Below are positions 53,834-62,164 of a stretch of DNA of 64,000 bases, piece by piece. A program made the position numbers and the translations under genes. The notes beneath the pieces are model-generated. The model worked only from the letters and a program-made list of their open reading frames with translations. It had not been told where the DNA came from and made no database searches. Position 1 is the stretch's first letter, and each line of letters opens with the position of its first letter. Source of the stretch: an uncultured Winogradskyella sp. (lineage in GTDB: Bacteria; Bacteroidota; Bacteroidia; Flavobacteriales; Flavobacteriaceae). The stretch covers positions 434,001 to 498,000 of the forward strand of contig NZ_CANMIW010000001.1 in the NCBI RefSeq assembly GCF_947498005.1, read 5' to 3'.

Positions 53834-54541
53834 CTAATTATCATCTTTTAATTCTGCAAAAACGGCCTTTAGTTTATTAAAGGATTTTATTGAACGCTCA
53901 TAGGCTTCTTTATTTAGATTTAAAGAGGTTCGTCGGGCTAAAATATAATTCTGAAAATGGATTTCTTTTGCATAATTTTTTGCGGTTAACTGCATTTCAA
54001 AAAAGCTCACATTTTTAATTAAAAAATTAAAATAATAATCTTCAAATCCGCTAAAATCTAAATCTTCAACATATTTAACGTCATTAATTGTTTCATAAGC
54101 TTCAGATATTGAGTTACGCAAGTTTAAATCATCAAACAGTTTTAAGTCACCAGAAAATTTCAAATTTTCATAGGTTACCGTTGATGGGTTGAAGTATTCA
54201 GTATCCATTAGCTTAAAGGCTTTAGGTGGCAATTTTGGGTTATCGTAGCCTTTGTTATATAATATGTAACTTAAAGTATCAACTTCTTTAAGCATTTCTA
54301 TTGTAAAATCTTTAAGTTCTTTTAATCGTTCAATGTTGCGGTTGGCTTCATCTTCTAGCTGAATGATATATAAATCGCGTAATTCTAAGTTATTTTTTTC
54401 TTTTGCATTTTCGTTAATGGCTAATGCAATAAGAATACCTATTATCACCAAGACTATTTCGCCAATGGCATAAATTAGATATTTACTGAATTTGTTTTCA
54501 GAGAGAAGTTTTTTTCTAATGTGTCTAAAAAACTTAATCAT
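53834..54541 (-). CDS. DUF6090 family protein (array member 3)
   Basis: 235 residues from the ATG at 54541 (MIKFFRHIRKKLLSENK); the frame opens 14 codons earlier, but those codons do not match the family. The membrane helix (YAIGEIVLVIIGILIALAIN) is followed by a helical domain with the second motif TYENLKFSGDLKLFDDLNLRNS. The NNWNE stretch after the helix is replaced by NENAKEK, so it is more diverged there. Function unknown. Confidence 0.8.
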   Translation of the reverse strand: MIKFFRHIRKKLLSENKFSKYLIYAIGEIVLVIIGILIALAINENAKEKNNLELRDLYIIQLEDEANRNIERLKELKDFTIEMLKEVDTLSYILYNKGYDNPKLPPKAFKLMDTEYFNPSTVTYENLKFSGDLKLFDDLNLRNSISEAYETINDVKYVEDLDFSGFEDYYFNFLIKNVSFFEMQLTAKNYAKEIHFQNYILARRTSLNLNKEAYERSIKSFNKLKAVFAELKDDN

Positions 54542-54607
54542 ATTAAAGGTTTTTAAAGTTCCGCAAGCGATTATCTCAACCAATGGTTGACGAGATATTA
54601 GATTTAA

Positions 54608-55390
54608 TTATTTATTCTTTTCTAAATAATCATTTATGAGTTTAATTGTTGCTTTACCTTTTACGTAAAGGGTATTTCTAACATTGTTACTGTACACAAT
54701 GTTTGCTTTTAGTATTGTTAAATCTTTGAGTCCTTCTTTTTTTTGAACGTCATTAAAATTATCATAAAAGTTAATGATGTCTTCATAAGTTACCGCGTTA
54801 GTATTTGAATTCCATCTAGGTGCCAATGAAGCTTCATATATAAAGGCATTGTCTATATAATTACCCATGCTGTAATAGGTGTCTGTTTGTATGGCAACGT
54901 AGGTGTTTTCTTGTTTTATAACTTCTTCTACTTGCTTATAATAGCTTTGTATACTTTCTTTTAATTCCTCCGAAGCGATTAGTGCTAGCTTACCAGAAAA
55001 TTTCATTTCACTGAATACCACATCATTTCCTTCGAACCAGTGGGTTTTCTGAGTGTTACTTAAAGCTCCTAAGAAAGCTTGTTGGTTTAACTTAATTGAA
55101 TTGGTCCTTAGCGTACGCATTATCTGAGTAAATGCATCTAGTTTTAGTGTGTCTGTATTAAAATGCATCTCAAGTTCTTTTTGGTCTTTGTTTAAATCAG
55201 ATAGAATTCTTTGCAGATAGTTTTGTTCGTATTGGGTATTTTTTCTGTTTTCGTTCCAATTATTAATTTGCAGGGCAATTAAAATTCCTATTACTACAAG
55301 CACAATTTCTCCGATGGCGTATCTAAAGTACTTACTTGTTCTGCCTGTTTCCATTAGGTTGTATCTTATTTTTCTAAAAAATTTTATCAT
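54608..55390 (-). CDS. DUF6090 family protein (array member 4)
   Basis: 260 residues. N-terminal module MIKFFRKIRYNLMETGR with membrane helix YAIGEIVLVVIGILIALQIN and NNWNENRK. The second motif is VFSEMKFSGKLALIASEELKES, followed by QSYYKQVE. The ATG overlaps the stop of member 5 by four bases, so translation is coupled. No extra domain at the C-terminus. Confidence 0.8.
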   Translation of the reverse strand: MIKFFRKIRYNLMETGRTSKYFRYAIGEIVLVVIGILIALQINNWNENRKNTQYEQNYLQRILSDLNKDQKELEMHFNTDTLKLDAFTQIMRTLRTNSIKLNQQAFLGALSNTQKTHWFEGNDVVFSEMKFSGKLALIASEELKESIQSYYKQVEEVIKQENTYVAIQTDTYYSMGNYIDNAFIYEASLAPRWNSNTNAVTYEDIINFYDNFNDVQKKEGLKDLTILKANIVYSNNVRNTLYVKGKATIKLINDYLEKNK

Positions 55391-56142
55391 GGTTTCAAGT
55401 TTAGCTCTGAATTTAATAAGTTGGTTAGGCGCTCTCTCATGGCTTTAAATTCTTGCAAAGCGTACTTTTGATAAACAAGCATCTCTAACTTAAGTGTTAT
55501 AATATTCCATGCTTCTAAATTATTAAATAGCTTTTCAAAATCAGTTTCAGGTCCTCCAGGTACGAGGCTTTCTTTATACATGTCTAGAGCAATTTGTGAG
55601 TAATTAAGATGGTTGTTAATAAAAGGTTCTATAGTTAAAGAATATTGATCAACAATGCCTGTATCGAGACTATTAAAACGGTTCAGTTGAATACTAAATG
55701 CTTGCAACTCATCTTTAATTTTGGTGTTATTTACTTTAGCTAAATAGCCTTCATTCATAAATTCTTCAACAATTGGATAATTAAAATTAGTGACCCAAGC
55801 TGTGCATAATGCACCTAAGGTTTTTTGTAGCGTTGGTATAGAATCTTTGTTGTTAGAACTTAATATTTCAAGTGTTTTTCTATTTAGCATTACTAAACTA
55901 TCAATTCCAATGATAAAATTGTCTAGTTCATCACGACTACTTTCTAACTCTTCATGCATGCGTTTGTAGTAGTTACTTAATGTGAGTTTTTGAAGCCGTT
56001 TTTCATTCCAGTTATTAATCTGAAGTGCAATGAGGATACCAATAACCACGAGGAATATTTCGCCAATGGCGTATTTAAAATATTTGCCAGTTTTATCTTC
56101 TGCGAGTAGATTTTGTCTAATTTTTCTAAAGAATTTTATCAT
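55387..56142 (-). CDS. DUF6090 family protein (array member 5)
   Basis: 251 residues from the ATG at 56142 (MIKFFRKIRQNLLAEDK), chosen because the 16 preceding codons of the open frame overlap member 6 and lack homology. Membrane helix YAIGEIFLVVIGILIALQIN, then NNWNEKRL. The second motif is weaker (IVEEFMNEGYLAKVNNTKIKDE). The start module is close to member 1 at both protein and DNA level, while the C-terminal halves share little. Confidence 0.8.
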   Translation of the reverse strand: MIKFFRKIRQNLLAEDKTGKYFKYAIGEIFLVVIGILIALQINNWNEKRLQKLTLSNYYKRMHEELESSRDELDNFIIGIDSLVMLNRKTLEILSSNNKDSIPTLQKTLGALCTAWVTNFNYPIVEEFMNEGYLAKVNNTKIKDELQAFSIQLNRFNSLDTGIVDQYSLTIEPFINNHLNYSQIALDMYKESLVPGGPETDFEKLFNNLEAWNIITLKLEMLVYQKYALQEFKAMRERLTNLLNSELNLKP

Positions 56143-56152
56143 GGATTGATTG

Positions 56153-56890
56153 CTAGTTTGGTAATGTTTTAATTGCAATTTCTTTCTCAATCATCTCAAT
56201 AAGTTCAGACTGTAATTGTTGTAGATATTGATACAAGCCAATAAATCCTTCCTGCGCCTTTATGAATAAAATAACTGTTTCTTTAAATTGATTATCAAAG
56301 ACGAGTGTATTTAGATCTAATGGTTTAGCTTTCCATTTAGAAACGCTCTTAACTTTTGATGTTAATTGTGGTAATAGTAAAGAATATTTCATTGCTTCCA
56401 TATGTTCGGATTCCATACGCTCTACAAAAGGATATTGTTGTGCATACAACTCATGTATTTTACCACGAAGACTATCATTTTTGATGAGATCAAAGCCTAT
56501 GGATTTGAGATTTTCATAACTCGATTTAACAATAGCGATCTTACTTGTGTAGGTGTTTAAATGGCTGTAATGTGTAGCCATAGAATCGTTCCAGGCTATG
56601 TTGTTTTCAAGTTGATATTGAATTGCTTCTGCAGAATGAAGCACTCTTGTGTTGCGCACTATATTGCCCGCCATATCTATTGAATCGGTTTTGAGATTAC
56701 CGTGCATTTCATTTAGTAACTTGTATTCCTTGATGTCATTATTGCGTCGATCATTCCAGTTATTAATTGAAAGGGCAATCAAAATCCCAATAACCACGAG
56801 GATGATTTCTCCAAGGGCGTATTTCAAGTACTTGGAAGTTTTGTTTTCCATGAGTAACGATTTACGAATATGTTTAAAGAATTTTATCAT
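56153..56890 (-). CDS. DUF6090 family protein (array member 6)
   Basis: 245 residues. N-terminal module MIKFFKHIRKSLLMENK with membrane helix YALGEIILVVIGILIALSIN and NNWNDRRN. The second motif is SYENLKSIGFDLIKNDSLRGKI, then HELYAQQYPFV. It lies 10 bp upstream of member 5 and 29 bp behind member 7. Helical throughout; no extra domain. Confidence 0.8.
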   Translation of the reverse strand: MIKFFKHIRKSLLMENKTSKYLKYALGEIILVVIGILIALSINNWNDRRNNDIKEYKLLNEMHGNLKTDSIDMAGNIVRNTRVLHSAEAIQYQLENNIAWNDSMATHYSHLNTYTSKIAIVKSSYENLKSIGFDLIKNDSLRGKIHELYAQQYPFVERMESEHMEAMKYSLLLPQLTSKVKSVSKWKAKPLDLNTLVFDNQFKETVILFIKAQEGFIGLYQYLQQLQSELIEMIEKEIAIKTLPN

Positions 56891-56919
56891 ATCTATTTCC
56901 CTTGTATTAGGGAATCCTT

Positions 56920-57960
56920 TTAGTTAGAAGTTTCTTTGTTGTTTTTTATAAATCTATCATTCCCTCCAAAGCCACTAAATTCAATAATAGCCTGGTTTTG
57001 CTTGTTTTTATACAATTTAACAATAACACTAGCTTCTTTAATAAAATAATAATCGCCCTCATGCCAGTATAGCTTTACGTCTGGCATAATTGGTGATTTC
57101 AATACTAATCGTTCATTTTCCATACTAACAGAGACTGTTACACCAAGTGCTGCTGAAGCACCTTTGTAATCGCCTAAAAAATCTTTTATGCTTTCTTTTT
57201 TAGGGCATAGCATAAACGGTTCATTATATTCAGTAGATGTTTTATCCAATAAGGAATCTATTTTTTTATAGAGTATGATACTCTCAACTCTATATTCATT
57301 AGCGGCATTAGAGATGTTTCCTAAATCGTTCATGTATATTGACGATTTGTTTTTAAGAAATGGGTCGTTAAAATAATAGGCCATCGCCTCATCAAGATAT
57401 CTTCCCATACTGTAGTCGGCAATTTTTGGGTTTGCCATTAGGTCTTTACGACCATCTATCATCACTGTATTTTTAATAAAGGTGTTGTAATCGTCGATTT
57501 CGTTTTGAATTTCAACGTATAAATTATTCAAATAAGGAATAAGGTAATTATATTTTTCGGGTAAATTTTCCAGGTTATTTAATAATCGATTATAACCGCC
57601 TTTTTTATTACTGAAAGAGACATAATTTCCAGTAATTGGCAATGGATATGGATTCTTTTTATACACCTCAAAAGTGATGGAATCATTCATTATTTTTTGA
57701 AATAGTGAATCTTTTCCGATATAAACGTTATAAATACGTTTGGCATCTATAATGTCTGTTTTTAAATCTTGCTGTACTTGAGTAAGGATAGCTTTTATTT
57801 TTTTTTCATTTTGGGATGCATTATAAATACTGTTTATGCCTACCGCAATGAGAATGCCTATAACCACAAGGAAAATTTCGCCAATGGCGTATTTAAAGTA
57901 CTTGCTAGATTTGCGTTTTTCTAAAAGGTTGAATCTTATTTTTCTAAAAAATTTAATCAT
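56920..57960 (-). CDS. DUF6090 family protein with C-terminal beta domain (array member 7)
   Basis: 346 residues. The N-terminal module MIKFFRKIRFNLLEKRK with YAIGEIFLVVIGILIAVGIN is intact, but the following NNWNE is lost (SIYNASQ). The middle is the most diverged of the set (GYNRLLNNLENLPEKYNYLI at the position of motif two). The last 95 residues are beta-rich (FLGDYKGASAALGVTVSVSM, then YWHEGDYYFIKEASVIVKLY), resembling a DUF3471-like lipocalin module, an addition no other member has. Its ATG overlaps the stop of the TerB-like gene by one base. Confidence 0.78.
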   Translation of the reverse strand: MIKFFRKIRFNLLEKRKSSKYFKYAIGEIFLVVIGILIAVGINSIYNASQNEKKIKAILTQVQQDLKTDIIDAKRIYNVYIGKDSLFQKIMNDSITFEVYKKNPYPLPITGNYVSFSNKKGGYNRLLNNLENLPEKYNYLIPYLNNLYVEIQNEIDDYNTFIKNTVMIDGRKDLMANPKIADYSMGRYLDEAMAYYFNDPFLKNKSSIYMNDLGNISNAANEYRVESIILYKKIDSLLDKTSTEYNEPFMLCPKKESIKDFLGDYKGASAALGVTVSVSMENERLVLKSPIMPDVKLYWHEGDYYFIKEASVIVKLYKNKQNQAIIEFSGFGGNDRFIKNNKETSN

Positions 57961-58295
57961 TAGTAAAGTATATTATCTAAGGTCATGTCTAAACGTTCTT
58001 CCATCATACTAAAACTGCAATCCGAAAAAAATATCTTATACATTTCTCGTCTAAAAGCAGCTAATTCCATTTGGCTATAATTGTGATTGTCAATGCAAGA
58101 TTCAATTTTATCTAGTCGCTTTTTGGAAGCGTGTTTATGAAACTTTTTATGCATTTTTAGAAATGTTTTTTTGCTAGTCTTCTTTTGTATCATATCTAAT
58201 TCTTCTTCAGTTTCGGTTTTATCTGCATTAGCACAGAGTAGCATAATGTAAACTTGTAATTCACTTTTAGTCCAGTTTGGTTTTTTAGTTTTCAT
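57960..58295 (-). CDS. Small TerB-like helical protein inside the DUF6090 array
   Basis: 111 residues, no signal or membrane helix, hence cytosolic. ELQVYIMLLCANADKTETEEELDMIQ resembles the first helices of TerB/DjlA-type domains, where an acidic D-x-E pair binds divalent metal; the rest is basic and helical with HKKFHKHASKKRLD. It is the only non-DUF6090 gene in the operon, 15 bp downstream of member 8 and overlapping member 7 by one base, so its product probably works with theirs. The family call is tentative. Confidence 0.6.
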   Translation of the reverse strand: MKTKKPNWTKSELQVYIMLLCANADKTETEEELDMIQKKTSKKTFLKMHKKFHKHASKKRLDKIESCIDNHNYSQMELAAFRREMYKIFFSDCSFSMMEERLDMTLDNILY

Positions 58296-58310
58296 GATGT
58301 TTATATTTAA

Positions 58311-59090
58311 TTAATAGCTTTCAGTGTTTTCTAATTCGTGTTCAACTTCTTTTAATATGTTTTCTATTTGCGATTTAATGCCGCTAAATAATCGAGGACC
58401 ATTTGTAGCCTTAGCTAATAAATAATAATCCACTAAATAGTTTTCAAATTCAATAGAAGTGAAGATGTCCTTATTATTTGTTTTTGCAGATATGGATTGC
58501 AACTCTGAATCAATCATTTTTAAATCCATAACAATAGTTTTAGCACTTCCGTTTTTAAAAAAAAGACTGGTTAATTTTCGTTGTGTAAAATCGGCATCGT
58601 TTAATTGGGTGCTTAAATAGTTTATAGTGCTTTCAAAAGAAGCTAGATCTTTTCTTAAGTTTTTATTTAAAATTAGATTGAGTTTACCAGAACTAATAAT
58701 ATCATTTAACACTCCTGTAGCTGGTACATATTGAATATCACTACCTAAAATAGGTCCAAGTAATTGAGAGATTGTCTGTGGTCTAATAGTATCGAGTACA
58801 TTGTCATTGAATAAGGTTAAAACCTTTTCTAAGGTTTGTACACGTTGTTCATTGACATTTATTGAAGTGTTTATTTTTTGTAGATTAATTTCAAATTCTG
58901 ATTGAAGAGACGTTAGATATTCGCGTTCTATCTTTCTTTGCGCATTGAAGTTGTTGTTGTTATTAATACCTAGTGCAATGAGAATCCCAATGACCACGAG
59001 GATAATTTCTCCAATAGCATAGATGAGATATCTCGAAAATTTGTTTTCGGTTAGAAGCCGTTGTCTAAAACGACGAAATAATGTTATCAT
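58311..59090 (-). CDS. DUF6090 family protein (array member 8, first in operon)
   Basis: 259 residues. Its N-terminus is the most divergent of the array (MITLFRRFRQRLLTENK) but keeps the membrane helix YAIGEIILVVIGILIALGIN. The Asn run NNNNNF replaces NNWNE. The second motif is VLNDIISSGKLNLILNKNLRKD. It is the promoter-proximal gene, divergent from the aldehyde dehydrogenase through 277 bp in which I see only weak promoter matches. Confidence 0.8.
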   Translation of the reverse strand: MITLFRRFRQRLLTENKFSRYLIYAIGEIILVVIGILIALGINNNNNFNAQRKIEREYLTSLQSEFEINLQKINTSINVNEQRVQTLEKVLTLFNDNVLDTIRPQTISQLLGPILGSDIQYVPATGVLNDIISSGKLNLILNKNLRKDLASFESTINYLSTQLNDADFTQRKLTSLFFKNGSAKTIVMDLKMIDSELQSISAKTNNKDIFTSIEFENYLVDYYLLAKATNGPRLFSGIKSQIENILKEVEHELENTESY

Positions 59091-59367
59091 TTACTTTCTT
59101 TTAGGTTGAAAGTAAATTAGGTTGATGGTTGTAGTTGAGGTTGGTTAACTATTTGTATTTAAAGATATTAAATTGTTACATATAAAGTGGTTACATTTTT
59201 TAATAATCTTAAAAAGAGCATTTTTATCTGAGATAAAAGCTGTAAAAAAAACCATAATCTCAACCTTGTATAAATTAATGCTATTTGCAACAATTGCTAC
59301 GGTTAAAATTGAGTTTTTATTAGTAACTTCGTGTCAAAATTTAATAATTCATAAAATTTAATCATAT

Positions 59368-60921
59368 ATGGAAGCAATTGCTACCGATTTCGGAATAAAA
59401 GACGCTTTAAATCAGTTAGGTGTTAAGGATCTAAATGAAGGTACTTCAACAGGCTCTGATAATTTTTCTAATGGAGAGATTATTGAAAGTTATTCTCCTG
59501 TAGATGGCCAATTAATTGGCAAAGTAAAATCTACGACAAGAGCAGATTATAATAAGGTAATGGATGCTGCAACCAGTGCATTTTTATCTTGGAGAGACAA
59601 GCCAGCACCACAACGTGGCGAAATAGTACGTCAGTTTGGGAATAAGCTAAGAGACTTAAAAGAACCCTTAGGGAAATTGGTGTCTTACGAAATGGGTAAA
59701 TCTTTACAAGAAGGTTATGGTGAAGTACAAGAAATGATTGATATCTGTGATTTTGCAGTAGGTTTATCACGTCAACTAAATGGACAAACGATTCCTTCAG
59801 AGCGTCCTGGTCACGTCATGAGAGAGCAATGGCATCCCATAGGTGTAGTTGGTATTATCTCAGCTTTTAATTTTCCGGTTGCAGTCTGGGCTTGGAATAC
59901 GGCTTTAGCATGGATTTGTGGTGATGTTTGTGTTTGGAAAGCATCAGAAAAAGCGCCTTTGTGTTCTATCGCTTGCCAGAATATTATAGCAGGTATCTTA
60001 AAAGAAAATAACCTACCAGAAGGAATATCTTGTATCATTAATGGCGACTATAAAGTTGGAGAAATGATGACAACAGACTCTAGAATTCCTCTAGTGTCTG
60101 CTACAGGTTCTACAAGAATGGGACGAATTGTTGGTGCAACAGTTGCTGAACGTTTCGGAAAATCATTATTAGAATTAGGAGGAAACAATGCGATAATAAT
60201 CACACCAACTGCAGATTTAAAAGTGGTTGTTCCTGGTGCTGTTTTTGGTGCTGTTGGAACTTGTGGGCAACGTTGTACATCAACGAGACGATTAATTATA
60301 CACGAATCCGTTTACGATAAAGTAAGAGATGCCATTGTTGGTGCTTATGGACAATTGACCATAGGGAATCCTTTAGATGAAAAAAATCATATTGGACCTT
60401 TGATTGACAAAGAATCAGTAAACACATATTTAGCTGCGATTGAAAAAGCAAAAGCAGAAGGTGGAAATGTTTTAGTAGGAGGCGGTGTTTTAGAAGGCCA
60501 AGGTTACGAATCTGGTTGCTACGTTAAACCAGCAATTATCGAAGCAGAAAATCATTTTGAAATTGTACAGCACGAAACTTTTGCACCAATATTATATTTA
60601 ATGAAATATTCTGGTGAGGTAGAAAATGCCATCTCTAAACAAAATGGTGTTGCTCAAGGCTTATCATCAGCCATTATGACTAATGAAATGAAAGAAGCAG
60701 AGAAATTCTTGTCTTATGCTGGTTCAGACTGTGGTATTGCAAATGTAAATATTGGAACATCTGGTGCTGAAATTGGAGGTGCTTTTGGTGGTGAAAAAGA
60801 AACTGGAGGAGGACGCGAGTCTGGTTCTGATGCTTGGAAAGTTTACATGAGAAGACAAACTAATACAATCAATTATTCTGATGAGTTGCCTTTAGCGCAA
60901 GGCATTAAATTTGATCTTTAA
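59368..60921 (+). CDS. ALDH7-type aldehyde dehydrogenase (aminoadipate-semialdehyde dehydrogenase-like)
   Basis: 517-residue NAD-dependent cytosolic dehydrogenase. The catalytic nucleophile is Cys303 in GTCGQRCTSTRRL, where the GQRCT-x-x-RR context is typical of family 7 (antiquitin), and the general-base Glu lies in LLELGGNNAII (about 269). The long lead-in MEAIATDFGIKDALNQLGV and the end GGGRESGSDAWKVYMRRQT also fit family 7. The expected reaction is oxidation of alpha-aminoadipate semialdehyde in lysine breakdown, but related aldehydes are possible. A second Cys at 299 is unusual but not disabling. Terminator follows. Confidence 0.9.
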   Translation: MEAIATDFGIKDALNQLGVKDLNEGTSTGSDNFSNGEIIESYSPVDGQLIGKVKSTTRADYNKVMDAATSAFLSWRDKPAPQRGEIVRQFGNKLRDLKEPLGKLVSYEMGKSLQEGYGEVQEMIDICDFAVGLSRQLNGQTIPSERPGHVMREQWHPIGVVGIISAFNFPVAVWAWNTALAWICGDVCVWKASEKAPLCSIACQNIIAGILKENNLPEGISCIINGDYKVGEMMTTDSRIPLVSATGSTRMGRIVGATVAERFGKSLLELGGNNAIIITPTADLKVVVPGAVFGAVGTCGQRCTSTRRLIIHESVYDKVRDAIVGAYGQLTIGNPLDEKNHIGPLIDKESVNTYLAAIEKAKAEGGNVLVGGGVLEGQGYESGCYVKPAIIEAENHFEIVQHETFAPILYLMKYSGEVENAISKQNGVAQGLSSAIMTNEMKEAEKFLSYAGSDCGIANVNIGTSGAEIGGAFGGEKETGGGRESGSDAWKVYMRRQTNTINYSDELPLAQGIKFDL

Positions 60922-60943
60922 ACAGACTAAAACTGTAGATATT

Positions 60944-60976
60944 TAAAAAGCCGTTTCATTTGAAACGGCTTTTTTT
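60944..60976 (+). terminator. Terminator of the aldehyde dehydrogenase gene
   Basis: AAAAGCCGTTTCA / TGAAACGGCTTTT arms followed by a T-run. Confidence 0.88.
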
Positions 60977-61143
60977 ATTTACAAATTCATTCATTATTAT
61001 TGATACCCTTATAGGTTTATAATAGCTCTAATTCAAAAACGGATGAATTACGATAATTATAGCGTGAAAACTAATTTGGAAGATGTTTTTTTGAGATCTA
61101 AAAATTACATTAATGTGACTTATTTAAGGTTTGTGTTTCATAT

Positions 61144-61188
61144 AATTGACTAAAGATGTTAAATTTTTTAATATCTTGACAGTCAATT
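61144..61188 (+). promoter_or_regulatory. 45-bp imperfect palindrome upstream of the OmpA-family gene
   Basis: Outer arms AATTGACT / AGTCAATT are perfect; inner arms AAGATGTTAA / TTAATATCTT differ by one base. A TATCTTGA -7-like box lies within. The element ends 18 bp before the ATG, suiting an operator over the promoter or a leader hairpin. Confidence 0.5.
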
Positions 61189-61206
61189 AACTAAAAACAC
61201 TAACCA

Positions 61207-62142
61207 ATGAGTAAAAAAACAGCTTACCTTTTAGGTATTTTGATTACTATTATTATTGGAACCTTATTGTATTGTTATTTATGTGATAGTTGTTATTGTT
61301 GCCCTCCAGACAATGTTACAGAAACGAGTACAGAAACCAATATTGTAGTGCCAGAACCCGAAATGGAGTCAGTAACCAAAAATGGCTTTAGTCTATCTGA
61401 TGCCAATGGAGACTTCAACATTAAAATTAACGATAACTTTAATTTTAAAACCTCTAATTTTTCAATCTTAGATCCACTTTCAGAAAATGTATCTTCAGAA
61501 GTGATGAGATTAAAAGATTATCTAGCAGCTAATCCTTTAAAAACAATCGATATTACCGGTTATTATAAAAGTGATGAAACCAATGATTCTGCATTTCCTA
61601 ATTTAGGAATAGCAAGAGCAAATGCTGTGAAAAATTATTTTGTATCTCAAGGAATATCAGCGAAGCAGATAAATACTTTAGGGAAATTAAATGATAGTAT
61701 CATTCCTGATGATACTAATACATTATTTGGTCCTTTAGAATTCGGTATGTTAACAGCAGAAAGTGATGCTACAGACGAAGCATTAGAGGCAGCTTGTGAA
61801 GCGATTAGAAAAAATCCTATTGTATTATACTTTAATACAGGTCAAGCTCAGATAAATTTAACAGTAGAACAGCGTAAAAAGATTGCGGTTATTTCTCATT
61901 GTGTAGATAAGCTTGGTTTAAAAATACAGGCTATAGGTCATACAGATAATACAGGTAGTGCTGCAACAAATATGCGATTAGGACAAGAACGTGCAGACTT
62001 TGCTAAAGATTATTTAGTAAGAAATGGCATTCTAGAAACTAATATAGAAACGTCTTCAGAAGGACCAAATAGTCCTATTGCAGATAACAGTACTAAAGAT
62101 GGTCAAGCTAAAAACAGACGGACCGTAATAACAATAAACTAA
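61207..62142 (+). CDS. Membrane-anchored protein with two OmpA-like domains
   Basis: 311 residues. One N-terminal helix (about 5-22) is followed by a cluster of five Cys (CYLCDSCYCC). A degenerate OmpA-like fold lies at about 65-175 (LKTIDITGYYKSDE) and a canonical peptidoglycan-binding OmpA domain at about 195-311 (IVLYFNTGQAQINLT, IQAIGHTDNTGSAATNMRLGQERA, KNRRTVITIN), whose Asp and Arg grip diaminopimelate. It joins the membrane to the cell wall. It forms a two-gene unit with the coiled-coil protein 22 bp downstream. Confidence 0.88.
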   Translation: MSKKTAYLLGILITIIIGTLLYCYLCDSCYCCPPDNVTETSTETNIVVPEPEMESVTKNGFSLSDANGDFNIKINDNFNFKTSNFSILDPLSENVSSEVMRLKDYLAANPLKTIDITGYYKSDETNDSAFPNLGIARANAVKNYFVSQGISAKQINTLGKLNDSIIPDDTNTLFGPLEFGMLTAESDATDEALEAACEAIRKNPIVLYFNTGQAQINLTVEQRKKIAVISHCVDKLGLKIQAIGHTDNTGSAATNMRLGQERADFAKDYLVRNGILETNIETSSEGPNSPIADNSTKDGQAKNRRTVITIN

Positions 62143-62164
62143 CTAACTTAAAATATTATAAATT

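Noticed and set aside
51831-59090. Anti-phage defence island or toxin-immunity array
   Set aside because: No nuclease, ATPase, polymorphic-toxin or defence-type domain is visible in any member; the repertoire idea is kept only as a hypothesis in the findings.
59091-59367. Small protein of 62 codons (59173-59361) upstream of the aldehyde dehydrogenase
   Set aside because: It begins with a non-ATG codon, has biased low-complexity composition and no recognisable domain; the region is better read as divergent promoter space.
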